From the NCBI GenBank assembly GCA_034437515.1, contig DAOTTX010000013.1:1-28777 (forward strand): 28,777 bases of DNA, read 5' to 3'. Within the stretch, counting starts at the first letter, position 1. Each line of letters opens with the position of its first letter. Both the position numbers and the translations under genes were made by a program. Shown here in pieces: positions 7,189-14,553 of the stretch. The notes under the pieces were generated by a model. That model saw only the letters and a list, made by a program, of their open reading frames with translations. It searched no databases and was not told the origin of the DNA. Source of the stretch: DAOTTX01 sp034437515. Its GTDB lineage: Bacteria > Chloroflexota > Anaerolineae > Aggregatilineales > Phototrophicaceae.

Positions 7189-8315
7189 AACCCCATCACT
7201 TTCTCGTAGACCTCAAGTGTGGCCTGGGCGGTCTTGCGCCAGTTGTAACGTGTGGCCTGGGCGCGTCCCTGGTTAATCATGCTTTCGCGCAGTGGCTCTT
7301 GCAGCAGCAGCGCGATGATGGCACCCGCCATCGCCCGTGCGGATGCGGTCAGAAACGCACCATCACCGAGTGTTTCCTCGTACACGTCGATCTCGTTGGC
7401 GACCACCGGCGTCCCCGACGCCATCGCCTCCACCACCGGCAAGCCAAAGCCCTCGTACATCACCGGGGAAACGAACACCTCCGCCAGCCGGTAGAGCGCG
7501 GGTTTATCCGCTTCGTCGATGTAACCGGGCCAGATCAACACGTCTTCAAGATTCAGTTCTTCGGCATAAGCCCGCATATCGGGGAACACAGACGTGCCCC
7601 ATGCCGGTTCCTTGCCTGCCAGCACCAGCGGCACCTCGTTACCCTCGGATTCGATCACGTAGGTGTAGGCCAGTAGCAGCAGATTGATCTGCTTGCGCAC
7701 ATCGAACCCGCCTAGATACAACACAAAGCGATCCGGCAGATTGTATTTCTCGCGGATTGCCTCGTCATGCTCTGCGCCCATCTGTGGGTGGAAGCGATCA
7801 TCCGCGCCGAGGTAGGTCACGCTGATCTCGTCTTCGAGGATGCCGATGTAGCGTCGAATATCGGCTTTCGCCGTCTCGCTAATGGTGATCGTGTGCGCGG
7901 CACCGGTCGCGGCGGTCGTCACCAGTGCGGAATACAACCGCGTCCATAAGGTCGAGGTGTAATCGGGGATAATCAGCGGTGCGACATCGAGAATGGTTGT
8001 CACCAACCGGGCCGAGGACGCCAGCGGCGGCCCCCAATAAGGCACATGGGCGATGTCCGCGCCGGAGCGTTTGACCAGACGGGGATAGGAGCGTTGTTCA
8101 AACCAGACCTTGCCCAGCCGGCCGCCGAAGCCCCCGCTCGTCATCACCTGGACGTTTTCCGGCACTGCATCGGGTGATTGAATGTGTGGTGGGAGAATCA
8201 GCGTCATTTCCAATTCAGGGGCGATGCGCCGGAGTTGGCCTATCAACCGCCGTAAATACTGTCCGCTGCCCACATGCGGCTGATCCCAGAACCAACCGTT
8301 AAACGCGATATGCAT
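7185..8315 (-). CDS. GT4-family glycosyltransferase
   Basis: A 376-residue cytoplasmic GT-B glycosyltransferase of family GT4 that transfers a sugar from a nucleotide-sugar donor to a growing glycan or lipid. The N-terminal half has the G-x-G-Q-Y-L motif near residues 16-21. The donor-binding half has VLYLGGFDVRKQINLLLLAY (198-217), VLAGKE and the E-x7-E signature EGFGLPVVE (Glu288, Glu296), followed by AMASGTPVV. Length is typical. The ATG at 8315 has AAAGGA about 10 bases upstream. It is first in a two-gene unit with the membrane-anchored stalk protein, which may carry or bind the glycan it helps to make (inference). It resembles, but is not identical to, the GT4 enzyme at 16573. The precise sugar is not predictable. 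Confidence 0.88.
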   Translation of the reverse strand: MHIAFNGWFWDQPHVGSGQYLRRLIGQLRRIAPELEMTLILPPHIQSPDAVPENVQVMTSGGFGGRLGKVWFEQRSYPRLVKRSGADIAHVPYWGPPLASSARLVTTILDVAPLIIPDYTSTLWTRLYSALVTTAATGAAHTITISETAKADIRRYIGILEDEISVTYLGADDRFHPQMGAEHDEAIREKYNLPDRFVLYLGGFDVRKQINLLLLAYTYVIESEGNEVPLVLAGKEPAWGTSVFPDMRAYAEELNLEDVLIWPGYIDEADKPALYRLAEVFVSPVMYEGFGLPVVEAMASGTPVVANEIDVYEETLGDGAFLTASARAMAGAIIALLLQEPLRESMINQGRAQATRYNWRKTAQATLEVYEKVMGL

Positions 8316-8454
8316 GAATTTGCTGTCCTTTGGGTTTGCTCATCTGCCCAATGGTACAAAGGACGCGCACTTATCTCAAGCGAAGGACGTTAGAGCTTGG
8401 CTAAAGCCTCACGGCGTAGCCGAAAATCTACCAAAAACTATAGCCGATGGTAGG

Positions 8455-8483
8455 TTGCCCCACCAGGATGAAAGAACTATACT
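8455..8483 (+). promoter_or_regulatory. Sigma70-like promoter of the 108-aa gene
   Basis: TTGCCC (8455-8460) and TATACT (8478-8483) are separated by exactly 17 bases, matching 4 of 6 and 5 of 6 consensus bases. The expected transcription start near 8490 rules out the upstream ATG codons at 8447 and 8468 and supports the GTG start at 8522. This is one of the best -35/-10 pairs in the window. Confidence 0.55.
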
Positions 8484-8521
8484 GTAATAAGATAAAGAGT
8501 AGTTTTATCAGGAAAAATAAA

Positions 8522-8848
8522 GTGATAAATAATAATAACTTTCCCAGCGTCGATCACATCGATATTCGGGATATGCAACCGAAGTTTACGCGCCATCATT
8601 GGTGCGAAGACTCACAAGCCTACAGCAGCGCGGACATTCTCTTCAAGCTGCTTGATAGCGGCTGTACCTTCTCAGAGCGTGTGGTTTGCCAACAATACCA
8701 TGGGTACAGCACCAGCGTCATCGAACTCTATTATTTTTACCTGAAAAGGACGGATGGGCGGATATGCCGAGTGCCAGTAGTCCGCAACCCTGTTGTGATG
8801 CGCCTCATCAAAGCTTACGATCTACAAGTTGACTACCAGACCCCATAG
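8522..8848 (+). CDS. Hypothetical 108-aa protein
   Basis: An unrecognised small soluble protein, rich in aromatic residues and His, with three Cys. I choose the GTG at 8522 because AGGA (8510-8513) lies 8 bases before it and a good promoter ends at 8483; an ATG at 8574 is the alternative. Residues from about 18 on (MQPKFTRHHWCEDSQAYSSADILFKLLDSGCTFSERVV) look like real coding sequence. The 3' part has normal base composition, while the leader and first codons (8470-8545) are strikingly AT-rich compared with all neighbours. It converges with the secreted-protein gene with only 10 bases between stops. No domain is recognised, and its existence as a gene is likely but not certain. Confidence 0.5.
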   Translation: MINNNNFPSVDHIDIRDMQPKFTRHHWCEDSQAYSSADILFKLLDSGCTFSERVVCQQYHGYSTSVIELYYFYLKRTDGRICRVPVVRNPVVMRLIKAYDLQVDYQTP

Positions 8849-8858
8849 CACACCATCA

Positions 8859-9890
8859 TCACTGCTCCACGCCTGACAACTCAAAGAGCATCAGCACCTC
8901 GGTTTCTAGCGCATCGACGTTCGCCACAAAGCCCGTGACCGTCGTTTGATCTAACCCGTTGAGGCGAAAGACCGGGGCGAGTAACCGGGTTTGATCCATA
9001 TAGCCGGCCAATGCATCGGCATAAATATTGACGAAGTAGGTATCGCGTTCGTCCGCGTCCATGTACGCGGCACCCGCCCGTAGCATCGCCGCGCCATCGA
9101 CGCCGAGTTCGGCGAAGAAGGCGTATTCCGGCGCGGTGTCGAATTCCTCTTGCAACACCGGCAGCGTCTCGCTGTAACTCAGGCCGTTATCGTATAGGGC
9201 GCGGTAGAGCGCGGCCTCACGGAAGATCGGCGACAGTACCTCGGCGACCTGCTGCGTACCCGCCGCCGCCACCTCGGACATTTCCCCCGCTTCGATCACC
9301 GGCGGTGGGGTCGCGGCGATCACTTCCAGCAGAAAGCGCGTATGCTCTAAACGGATCGCATCCACGACCGCGTTCACGTCCTCGTCGTTTTCCAACGCGG
9401 CGCGGATTTGTCGGTCGGCCTCGATGGTAAAACCGGGCAACAACTCATGCCGGAAGTGCTTGAGTCCGGTGTGCGTGTTGCCGAGATCGTGCAAGATCAG
9501 CCGGGTGCTTTCGCGTTCGGCGGCTGCCAGCGCCTCGGTCAGCGCGGCCTCGACCGGATCAAGCAAGCCTTCCTCGGCGTCACGGTTCAAGCCATCGACG
9601 GCGATATACACCAGCATATGCCGGATGAAGGCGTCAACGTAGGGTTCGTCGTAGGCCATCTGCGCCAGCAACGCCCGCTGATGGGTGAAGCCGCCCCCAG
9701 CGGTGCCCTGTCGGGCGGTGTAATCGGCATCCAGCGTGGCGAGGACAAACGTCCATTGATCTTCGACCGGTAGGTCACGCTGCTCGTAAAAATCGACCGG
9801 TGGTTCGGGGATCGCGTCGTCCGCTTGTGCTTGTAACCCACTGGCAAGCGCCAGCAGTGATAGGAGTAGAAGGATCGGTCGCCACATCAT
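8859..9890 (-). CDS. Secreted helical protein of unknown function
   Basis: A 343-residue exported protein. Residues 1-22 form a signal peptide (MMWRPILLLLSLLALASGLQAQA) without a lipobox. The mature part is almost entirely alpha-helical and acidic, has no Cys and shows no repeat unit I can define. Conserved-looking stretches include LGNTHTGLKHFRHELLPGF near residue 136 and ALYRALYDNGLSYSETLPVLQEEF near 226, but I do not recognise the family. The ATG overlaps the TAA of the upstream TPR gene by one base (TAATG), so it is probably translated by coupling with it, and the two proteins are likely exported together. Secretion is well supported; the function is unknown. Confidence 0.6.
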   Translation of the reverse strand: MMWRPILLLLSLLALASGLQAQADDAIPEPPVDFYEQRDLPVEDQWTFVLATLDADYTARQGTAGGGFTHQRALLAQMAYDEPYVDAFIRHMLVYIAVDGLNRDAEEGLLDPVEAALTEALAAAERESTRLILHDLGNTHTGLKHFRHELLPGFTIEADRQIRAALENDEDVNAVVDAIRLEHTRFLLEVIAATPPPVIEAGEMSEVAAAGTQQVAEVLSPIFREAALYRALYDNGLSYSETLPVLQEEFDTAPEYAFFAELGVDGAAMLRAGAAYMDADERDTYFVNIYADALAGYMDQTRLLAPVFRLNGLDQTTVTGFVANVDALETEVLMLFELSGVEQ

Positions 9891-11548
9891 TAAATGTCTC
9901 CACCCTGTTCTAACTCGTCGATAAGATCGTTGATTTCACCAGTGAGGCGGCTATCCGGCACCCGTTCGAGATAAGTCTCCAGGTCGGTGATGGCTTGCTG
10001 GTCGTTCCCCAGGTCGGCATGGGTATAGCCGCGCCAATAATAGGCCGCGTTGTAATTGGGGTTGACGGTCATCGCCTGTGAAAAGTCGCTGAGTGCAAGT
10101 TCCAGTTCTCCCAATTCACGATAGACCAGCCCGCGCCCCGTCCACTGGAAGGCGTCGTTCGGGAGCCGGTCGATGGCGATGTCGAAGTCTGATAGTGCCT
10201 GCTCGTAGCGCCCCATGATGTAGAGCGCATCACCCCGGTTGCCGTACATAATGCCATCGTTCGGGGAGAGTGCGATCGCCTGGCTGAAGTCGTCGATGGC
10301 GCGTTCGTATTCTTCGACATCGGCGTAACACAGTCCACGATTGTTGTAACCGACCGCGCTCTCCGGCTCCACGATGAGCATGGTGGTGTAGTCCTCGATG
10401 CACGCTTCGGGGGCGTCGTTGCGCCAATGCGCGGAGCCGCGATTGTTCAGCGCGACCGCGTAGGCCGGGTCAAGCACGAGGGCCTGCGTCAGGTTGGCGA
10501 CCGCCGCGTCGTAATCACCAAGCTGGTTATAGGTATAACCGACGTTGTTCCAATAGATCGGGCTGTCGGTTGCGATCTCCACCGCCGCGTTGAAATCCGC
10601 GAGGGCGGCCTCGTACTCTGTGAGATCAAGGTAAAGTTGCCCGCGATTGTTGTAGTAAAGTGCGTTTTCCGGTTCAAGTGCGATGGCGGCGTTGTAATCC
10701 TCAAGCGCGATGTCATAGGTAACCGGGTCTTCGGAATAGAGGAACCCCCGGCTGTTATAGGCACTGGCGAAGGTCGAGTCGAGTTGGATGGCGCGTGTGT
10801 AGTCCGCGATAGTCGCATCCAGATCGTTGAGCTGGTAGTACACATTGGCACGTTCAAAATAAACAGCGGCGTTTTCGGGATCGCTGTCGATGGCGCTGGT
10901 CAAATCAATAAGGGCGTCCTCATAACGGTTGATGGCGCTGAATGCTGCCGCCCGGTTGACATAATACGCACTGGCGGTTTTGTCCGCTTCCAGCGCACGG
11001 GTGAAGCTGCGCAGCGCCGGTTCGTAATCACCGATGCAGTTCTGGGCCAACCCAAGTTCGTTGAGTTCGTCCGGGGATGCAGCCTGTGTGGTGCTGATAA
11101 ATTCACGAGCGGCGGCCTGCGTCTCGAAGCCGTCGCCGAGTAAACAGGTCGGGTTTTCCACACGCACGCCTTCATCCACCAGATAGGATCGGATGACATC
11201 GTATAGCACCAGATCATCGGTGAGCGCGAGGTAGGTTTCCAGATCGTCATAGGCGCTGTCGTTCTCACCGAGCATCAAATAGGCACATGCACGATTGAGA
11301 TACGCCGGGGAGAGCGTATCATCGTTGTTGATGGCCTGGGAGAACAGGATTACCGCCGTATCGTAATCACCTTGTGCGGCAAGTTGGAGGCCGCTGTCGT
11401 TGAGGGTCTGTGCGCCGGTCGGGTTGGCGACCGGTTCCGGCGGGCTGTTCAACGGGGCGCAAAATGCCGGCACGTCGGCCTGTGCGGTGAGCGCGACCGG
11501 ATACAGCAGCAGCGGTAAAATAAAAAGTAGGCGAAGGCATAGATGCAT
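9890..11548 (-). CDS. Secreted tetratricopeptide-repeat protein (13 TPRs)
   Basis: A 552-residue exported protein built almost wholly of TPR units, which form a right-handed superhelix for protein-protein binding. I start at 11548 rather than at an ATG 15 codons earlier, because AAGGA lies about 8 bases upstream and the signal peptide then begins at once (MHLCLRLLFILPLLLYPVALTAQA, about 24 residues). About 13 repeats of 34 residues follow, the central ones with the canonical N-N-R-G-x-x-Y ... A-I-x-D-F-x-x-A-I pattern, for example near 320-470. Two Cys pairs may form disulfides. The next gene overlaps its stop (TAATG), so a secreted two-protein complex is a reasonable inference. No catalytic domain is present. 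Confidence 0.88.
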   Translation of the reverse strand: MHLCLRLLFILPLLLYPVALTAQADVPAFCAPLNSPPEPVANPTGAQTLNDSGLQLAAQGDYDTAVILFSQAINNDDTLSPAYLNRACAYLMLGENDSAYDDLETYLALTDDLVLYDVIRSYLVDEGVRVENPTCLLGDGFETQAAAREFISTTQAASPDELNELGLAQNCIGDYEPALRSFTRALEADKTASAYYVNRAAAFSAINRYEDALIDLTSAIDSDPENAAVYFERANVYYQLNDLDATIADYTRAIQLDSTFASAYNSRGFLYSEDPVTYDIALEDYNAAIALEPENALYYNNRGQLYLDLTEYEAALADFNAAVEIATDSPIYWNNVGYTYNQLGDYDAAVANLTQALVLDPAYAVALNNRGSAHWRNDAPEACIEDYTTMLIVEPESAVGYNNRGLCYADVEEYERAIDDFSQAIALSPNDGIMYGNRGDALYIMGRYEQALSDFDIAIDRLPNDAFQWTGRGLVYRELGELELALSDFSQAMTVNPNYNAAYYWRGYTHADLGNDQQAITDLETYLERVPDSRLTGEINDLIDELEQGGDI

Positions 11549-11635
11549 GATGCAGTTCCTTAAAACCCTTTGATCGTCCAGTATATTGTGCATTAAAATC
11601 GTATTTCTTGCGCTGGTATCACCTGTATTTTATGC

Positions 11636-11664
11636 TTGAATACCGTATGATTAGCGTATATTTT
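11636..11664 (+). promoter_or_regulatory. Candidate promoter of the 115-aa gene
   Basis: TTGAAT (11636-11641) and TATTTT (11659-11664) are 17 bases apart, in an AT-rich divergent gap between the TPR gene and the 115-aa gene. The predicted transcript start near 11671 leaves the Shine-Dalgarno AAAGGA (11674-11679) just inside the message. An overlapping TATATT at 11657 gives 15-base spacing and is less good. Confidence 0.4.
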
Positions 11665-11685
11665 GCAAATAAAAAGGATAAACCG

Positions 11686-12033
11686 ATGAGCGCACAGGTC
11701 TTTGAGATCAAAAATTACATGATTATCTGGCGGCAGGTGGAAGTACGCGACTTTGAAGGCACCGAGGTCAACATTCGTGGCATGGTACGCTGCTCCGGTG
11801 ATGAATACAGCATGGATGTGGTTTTCGTCGCGCCGGATAGCGACTATCCCGAACCGATCTACGATGAGGACAAGAAGAAGGGATTTATGTTCATGCCGGT
11901 CTCAGACCTCCACGCTTTTGTCGATACACTGCGCAACGAGAAACCGATCTTCGGTCATCTGCGTGGTGACCGGCCTGAATGGACAAGCGTCACCACCTCA
12001 CAGGAACCGGTCGGCGAAGGCGAGAACAGTTAA
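11686..12033 (+). CDS. Hypothetical 115-aa acidic protein
   Basis: An unrecognised small soluble protein. The ATG at 11686 is preceded by AAAGGA with a 6-base gap and by a plausible promoter; upstream in-frame ATGs lack a ribosome site. The first 60 residues look like a beta sheet (FEIKNYMIIWRQVEVRDFEGTEVNIRGMVRCSGDEYSMDVVFVAP), then an acidic stretch YPEPIYDEDKKKGFMFMP and a helix SDLHAFVDTLRNEK, with a polar tail. There is no signal peptide and no membrane helix. It is monocistronic and divergent from the TPR operon. I cannot assign a family. Confidence 0.6.
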   Translation: MSAQVFEIKNYMIIWRQVEVRDFEGTEVNIRGMVRCSGDEYSMDVVFVAPDSDYPEPIYDEDKKKGFMFMPVSDLHAFVDTLRNEKPIFGHLRGDRPEWTSVTTSQEPVGEGENS

Positions 12034-12097
12034 GACACGCCATCAACCAATCGCCGAGCGTTGAAAACGCATGGTTACATGATGCCTGTCTACTAAA

Positions 12098-12120
12098 GGG
12101 ACGGGCGCGCTTGCATAACA
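12098..12120 (+). repeat. 23-bp flanking direct repeat, left copy
   Basis: Recurs at 12348-12370 with 20 of 23 bases identical (shared core GGCGC-CTTGCATAA). It ends exactly where the left terminal inverted repeat of the 226-bp element begins. Confidence 0.65.
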
Positions 12121-12346
12121 TACGTGTCAATTTAGGCTTTTGAACCTCACCTAGTCCGACCTGCGGTCAGCCCACCCACCCCGTAGACAGGGAGGGTAAC
12201 ATGCCTGCTCATGCTTAGGGGCTACTTTGTTCGTGCATTTTGCGACTTTGTAGGTGAAAGTCCCCCTTTCTCCGTCTACGGGGATTTAGGGGGATAGGGA
12301 TCAGAATGGTTGCATATTGAAGCACATCAGCTTAACTTGACACATA
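12121..12346. mobile_element. 226-bp MITE-like element (copy 2 of a palindromic family)
   Basis: The ends are inverted repeats: 12121-12137 against the reverse complement of 12330-12346 match at 14 of 17 bases (TACGTGTCAA... / ...TTGACACATA). The core has a second inverted pair, 12178-12200 with 12263-12283 (CCCGTAGAC ... GTCTACGGG), and a GACCTGCGGTCAG hairpin sequence at 12158-12170 that also occurs, inverted, at 19385-19397. There is no open frame for a transposase, so if mobile it would need one supplied elsewhere. Imperfect 23-bp direct repeats touch or nearly touch both ends. Confidence 0.5.
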
Positions 12347-12347
12347 T

Positions 12348-12370
12348 GGGACAGGCGCACTTGCATAAGA
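12348..12370 (+). repeat. 23-bp flanking direct repeat, right copy
   Basis: Second copy of 12098-12120 (20/23 identical), beginning one base after the right terminal inverted repeat ends at 12346. Confidence 0.65.
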
Positions 12371-12520
12371 TGAGATGCCCCTTTCAGTGGGCACGCAAAT
12401 TGTAGCCGCTCAGTTTTGAACCAGCAGCGGACGACGCTCATGGTGCGCTCTTAACATCCGGTGGGATGACGCTTACAATGCGCGGTGGTATTCGTGCAAT
12501 CATTCACAGGCAGTCATCCT

Positions 12521-14395
12521 ATGACGATTTTCGTAATGTTCGTGTTCGGTGCGGTCGTGCTCGGCACCGGGGCGATGCTTTCCCCGGCGTGGCCTACCGC
12601 ACAGCCACGTATCGCGCTCATCGGCACCTTCACTCTGGCGATCATCGTCGGCGGGACGATCTTTTACTCATCCCTGTTTGGTTGGGATACGCTGGTGATC
12701 GACTATCTGCTGTTCGCGGTGATCGTCGGGGTATTCCTCGGCGGGACGCTCTCCTACGGGCAGACACGCGCAGAGGCGCAGGGCGAAGAATTCGCCGACG
12801 AAGACCAGGGCTGGACGGGGCCGCAAGACCTGGCGTTCTTCGGCGTCATCGCGTTGATCTGTGCGCTGCCGGTGTTGCTGTTCCCGGTGCCACCCGGCAC
12901 CGATGGGCAGGGCTACGGCTACCTGGCATTGGCGACACGCTACGGCGGCACGTTTGACACACTCGCCCCCTTCCAACCGGAGGCGCAGTATCTGTACTCG
13001 CCGGGTTTCGCCGCACTGACCGCTTACCTCAGTCAGCAGCTAAACGTCATTATCCCGACCGTGCAGTTCGGTGTGGCGGCGGTGCTGGCTTTCGTCAACA
13101 TCTGGCTCGCCTATGATTTTGGCTCCGAATTGCGTGACAAGCGCCTCGGTCGGGCGATGGCGCTCACCATGCTGCTGAGCTTCGGCCTGCTCGGTTCGCT
13201 GACCAACGCCCACTTTACCGCGCTGCTCGGCCTGACGTTCACACAGGCATTTTTCATCTTCGCCATTCGCTATAAGCGCCACCACTACCCGGCGGATTTC
13301 GTCGCCGCCGGGTTGATGCTGGGTGCGATTGCCGTCTCACATCCCGGCATGACCATCGTCGCGCTGATCGGCTATGTGCCCTGGTTGGCGACGATGTGGC
13401 TCGGCACGCCACCCCCCACCGTGCGGACGTGGTTCGTCCTTGCGATCGGTGTGCCGCTGGTGGCCTTCATCGCAATCTCGCCCTGGCTGTTCGACATCGC
13501 CGACCTGCTCACTGGAGACATCGCCTCCCCGTTTGAACGCACACCGGATAACCTCAACGTCATCCTGCAATATCACGGTTTATGGATTATCCCGGCGGCG
13601 ATCCTCGGCTTCTGGATCGGCTGGCAGCAACGCGACCCGGTGGTGATCCTTGCGGCGGGGTGGTTGTTCTTCGTGCTGGATTTCTCCACGACCGGCGGGT
13701 TAGCCGCGCTACTCCCCTTTCTGGATCGCTTCGTCAATCCGTTGGGTGTGGCGTGGCACGGCCCGGTTATCCCCTACACTATCCTGGGTGGCATCGGTCT
13801 GCTCTGGTTGTGGGATCAATACTTCACCCGCTACGCGCTGACCTACCGCCAGACCTACGTGATTAACGCCGCGCTCGCGTTGGTATTGATCGGTGTGATT
13901 TTCGCCAGCGACCTCACCCGCACCGTCGCGGAGACGGTCGTCGATGGCCCTGGCACTTATGCGCTCGAAGGCGACATCGCCGCCGCCGAATGGTTACGCG
14001 AGAACACCGACCCTGAGGCGCGTGTGCTGAACTTCCCCGTGCCGCGTGAAAGTGATTGGGTGCCGGTCATCAGTGAGCGTAAGGCGGTGTATTACCCGGC
14101 GCTGGCCTTCGCCGATATGGACGCGCAACCCACCGACGACCAATCCGCGCTGATGGCCTTCTGGCGCGACCCCGCCGACCCCGCTCACGTCGATCTACTG
14201 CGTGAGGCCGGGATCGCGTATGTGGTCGTCCCGCAGGTGGTCGCCGATCCCGACTCAGTCGCTGGCTCGTGGCGCTGGGATACGCCGCTGGCCTGGACGT
14301 TCGATATGGCATCTTCGGTCGCCGCCGCTGGCTACCTCACGCCGGTTTATACGACTGATGATGGTTTGACGCTGGTGTATGGGGTTGGTGAGTGA
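12521..14395 (+). CDS. Polytopic membrane protein, GT-C/GT39-like
   Basis: A 624-residue integral membrane protein with about 12 hydrophobic helices spread over residues 1-460, then a C-terminal soluble domain (about 475-624). The C-terminal opening AAEWLRENTDPEARVLNFPVPRESDWVPVISERKAVYYP is typical of GT39-like/GT-C membrane proteins of surface glycan pathways, where this domain faces outward. The N-terminal extracytoplasmic loop after helix 4 has PPGTDGQGYGYLALATRYGG, where GT-C enzymes carry their catalytic acidic residue; an Asp is present. I prefer the ATG at 12521; a GTG at 12485 would add 12 residues and neither start has a strong ribosome site. It is probably involved in transferring sugars from polyprenyl-phosphate donors, but other membrane functions cannot be excluded. 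Confidence 0.6.
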   Translation: MTIFVMFVFGAVVLGTGAMLSPAWPTAQPRIALIGTFTLAIIVGGTIFYSSLFGWDTLVIDYLLFAVIVGVFLGGTLSYGQTRAEAQGEEFADEDQGWTGPQDLAFFGVIALICALPVLLFPVPPGTDGQGYGYLALATRYGGTFDTLAPFQPEAQYLYSPGFAALTAYLSQQLNVIIPTVQFGVAAVLAFVNIWLAYDFGSELRDKRLGRAMALTMLLSFGLLGSLTNAHFTALLGLTFTQAFFIFAIRYKRHHYPADFVAAGLMLGAIAVSHPGMTIVALIGYVPWLATMWLGTPPPTVRTWFVLAIGVPLVAFIAISPWLFDIADLLTGDIASPFERTPDNLNVILQYHGLWIIPAAILGFWIGWQQRDPVVILAAGWLFFVLDFSTTGGLAALLPFLDRFVNPLGVAWHGPVIPYTILGGIGLLWLWDQYFTRYALTYRQTYVINAALALVLIGVIFASDLTRTVAETVVDGPGTYALEGDIAAAEWLRENTDPEARVLNFPVPRESDWVPVISERKAVYYPALAFADMDAQPTDDQSALMAFWRDPADPAHVDLLREAGIAYVVVPQVVADPDSVAGSWRWDTPLAWTFDMASSVAAAGYLTPVYTTDDGLTLVYGVGE

Positions 14396-14443
14396 AGATA
14401 CGATTTCGGTAGTTGACGAAAGTGCCGAGATACACACTGCCGA

Positions 14444-14536
14444 ATTGTCCGTAAATCTGCGCGGATTGTCCTACCCGGTTGATTTGTCATTGTCTGTCGG
14501 CAACCCTCATGAACTCATGCTATGCTGTGTTTGTCC
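14444..14536 (+). promoter_or_regulatory. MocR promoter region with repeated TTGTC boxes
   Basis: An extended -10, TGC-TATGCT (14518-14526), lies just upstream of the gene. ATTGTCC occurs at 14444-14450 and 14465-14471 (21 bp apart, two helical turns), ATTGTCT at 14489-14495 and TTTGTCC at 14530-14536, overlapping the expected transcription start. MocR/GntR proteins often bind direct repeats in their own promoters, so autoregulation is plausible; the sites themselves are only inferred. Confidence 0.35.
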
Positions 14537-14553
14537 GAATTAAGGAGTGCATC

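Larger units (their letters stand above)
12034..12520. other. Non-coding region with insertion-like element
   Basis: No credible gene in 487 bases. The region holds a 226-bp segment with 17-bp terminal inverted repeats, flanked by 23-bp imperfect direct repeats (entered separately), and inside it an inverted pair of GTAGAC-containing arms (about 12178-12200 and 12263-12283). The last 120 bases before the next gene show no clear promoter or ribosome site. Confidence 0.5.

Noticed and set aside
10427..11143. 238-codon plus-strand frame
   Set aside because: Antisense of the TPR repeats; its regular appearance comes from the repeat unit on the other strand.
12098..12370. Direct repeats as attachment sites of an integrated element
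   Set aside because: Only about 226 bp lie between them and there is no integrase; a MITE-like explanation fits better.
12466..12957. 163-codon frame at the start of the membrane protein gene
   Set aside because: An Arg-rich shifted frame over sequence that clearly encodes transmembrane helices in the other frame.
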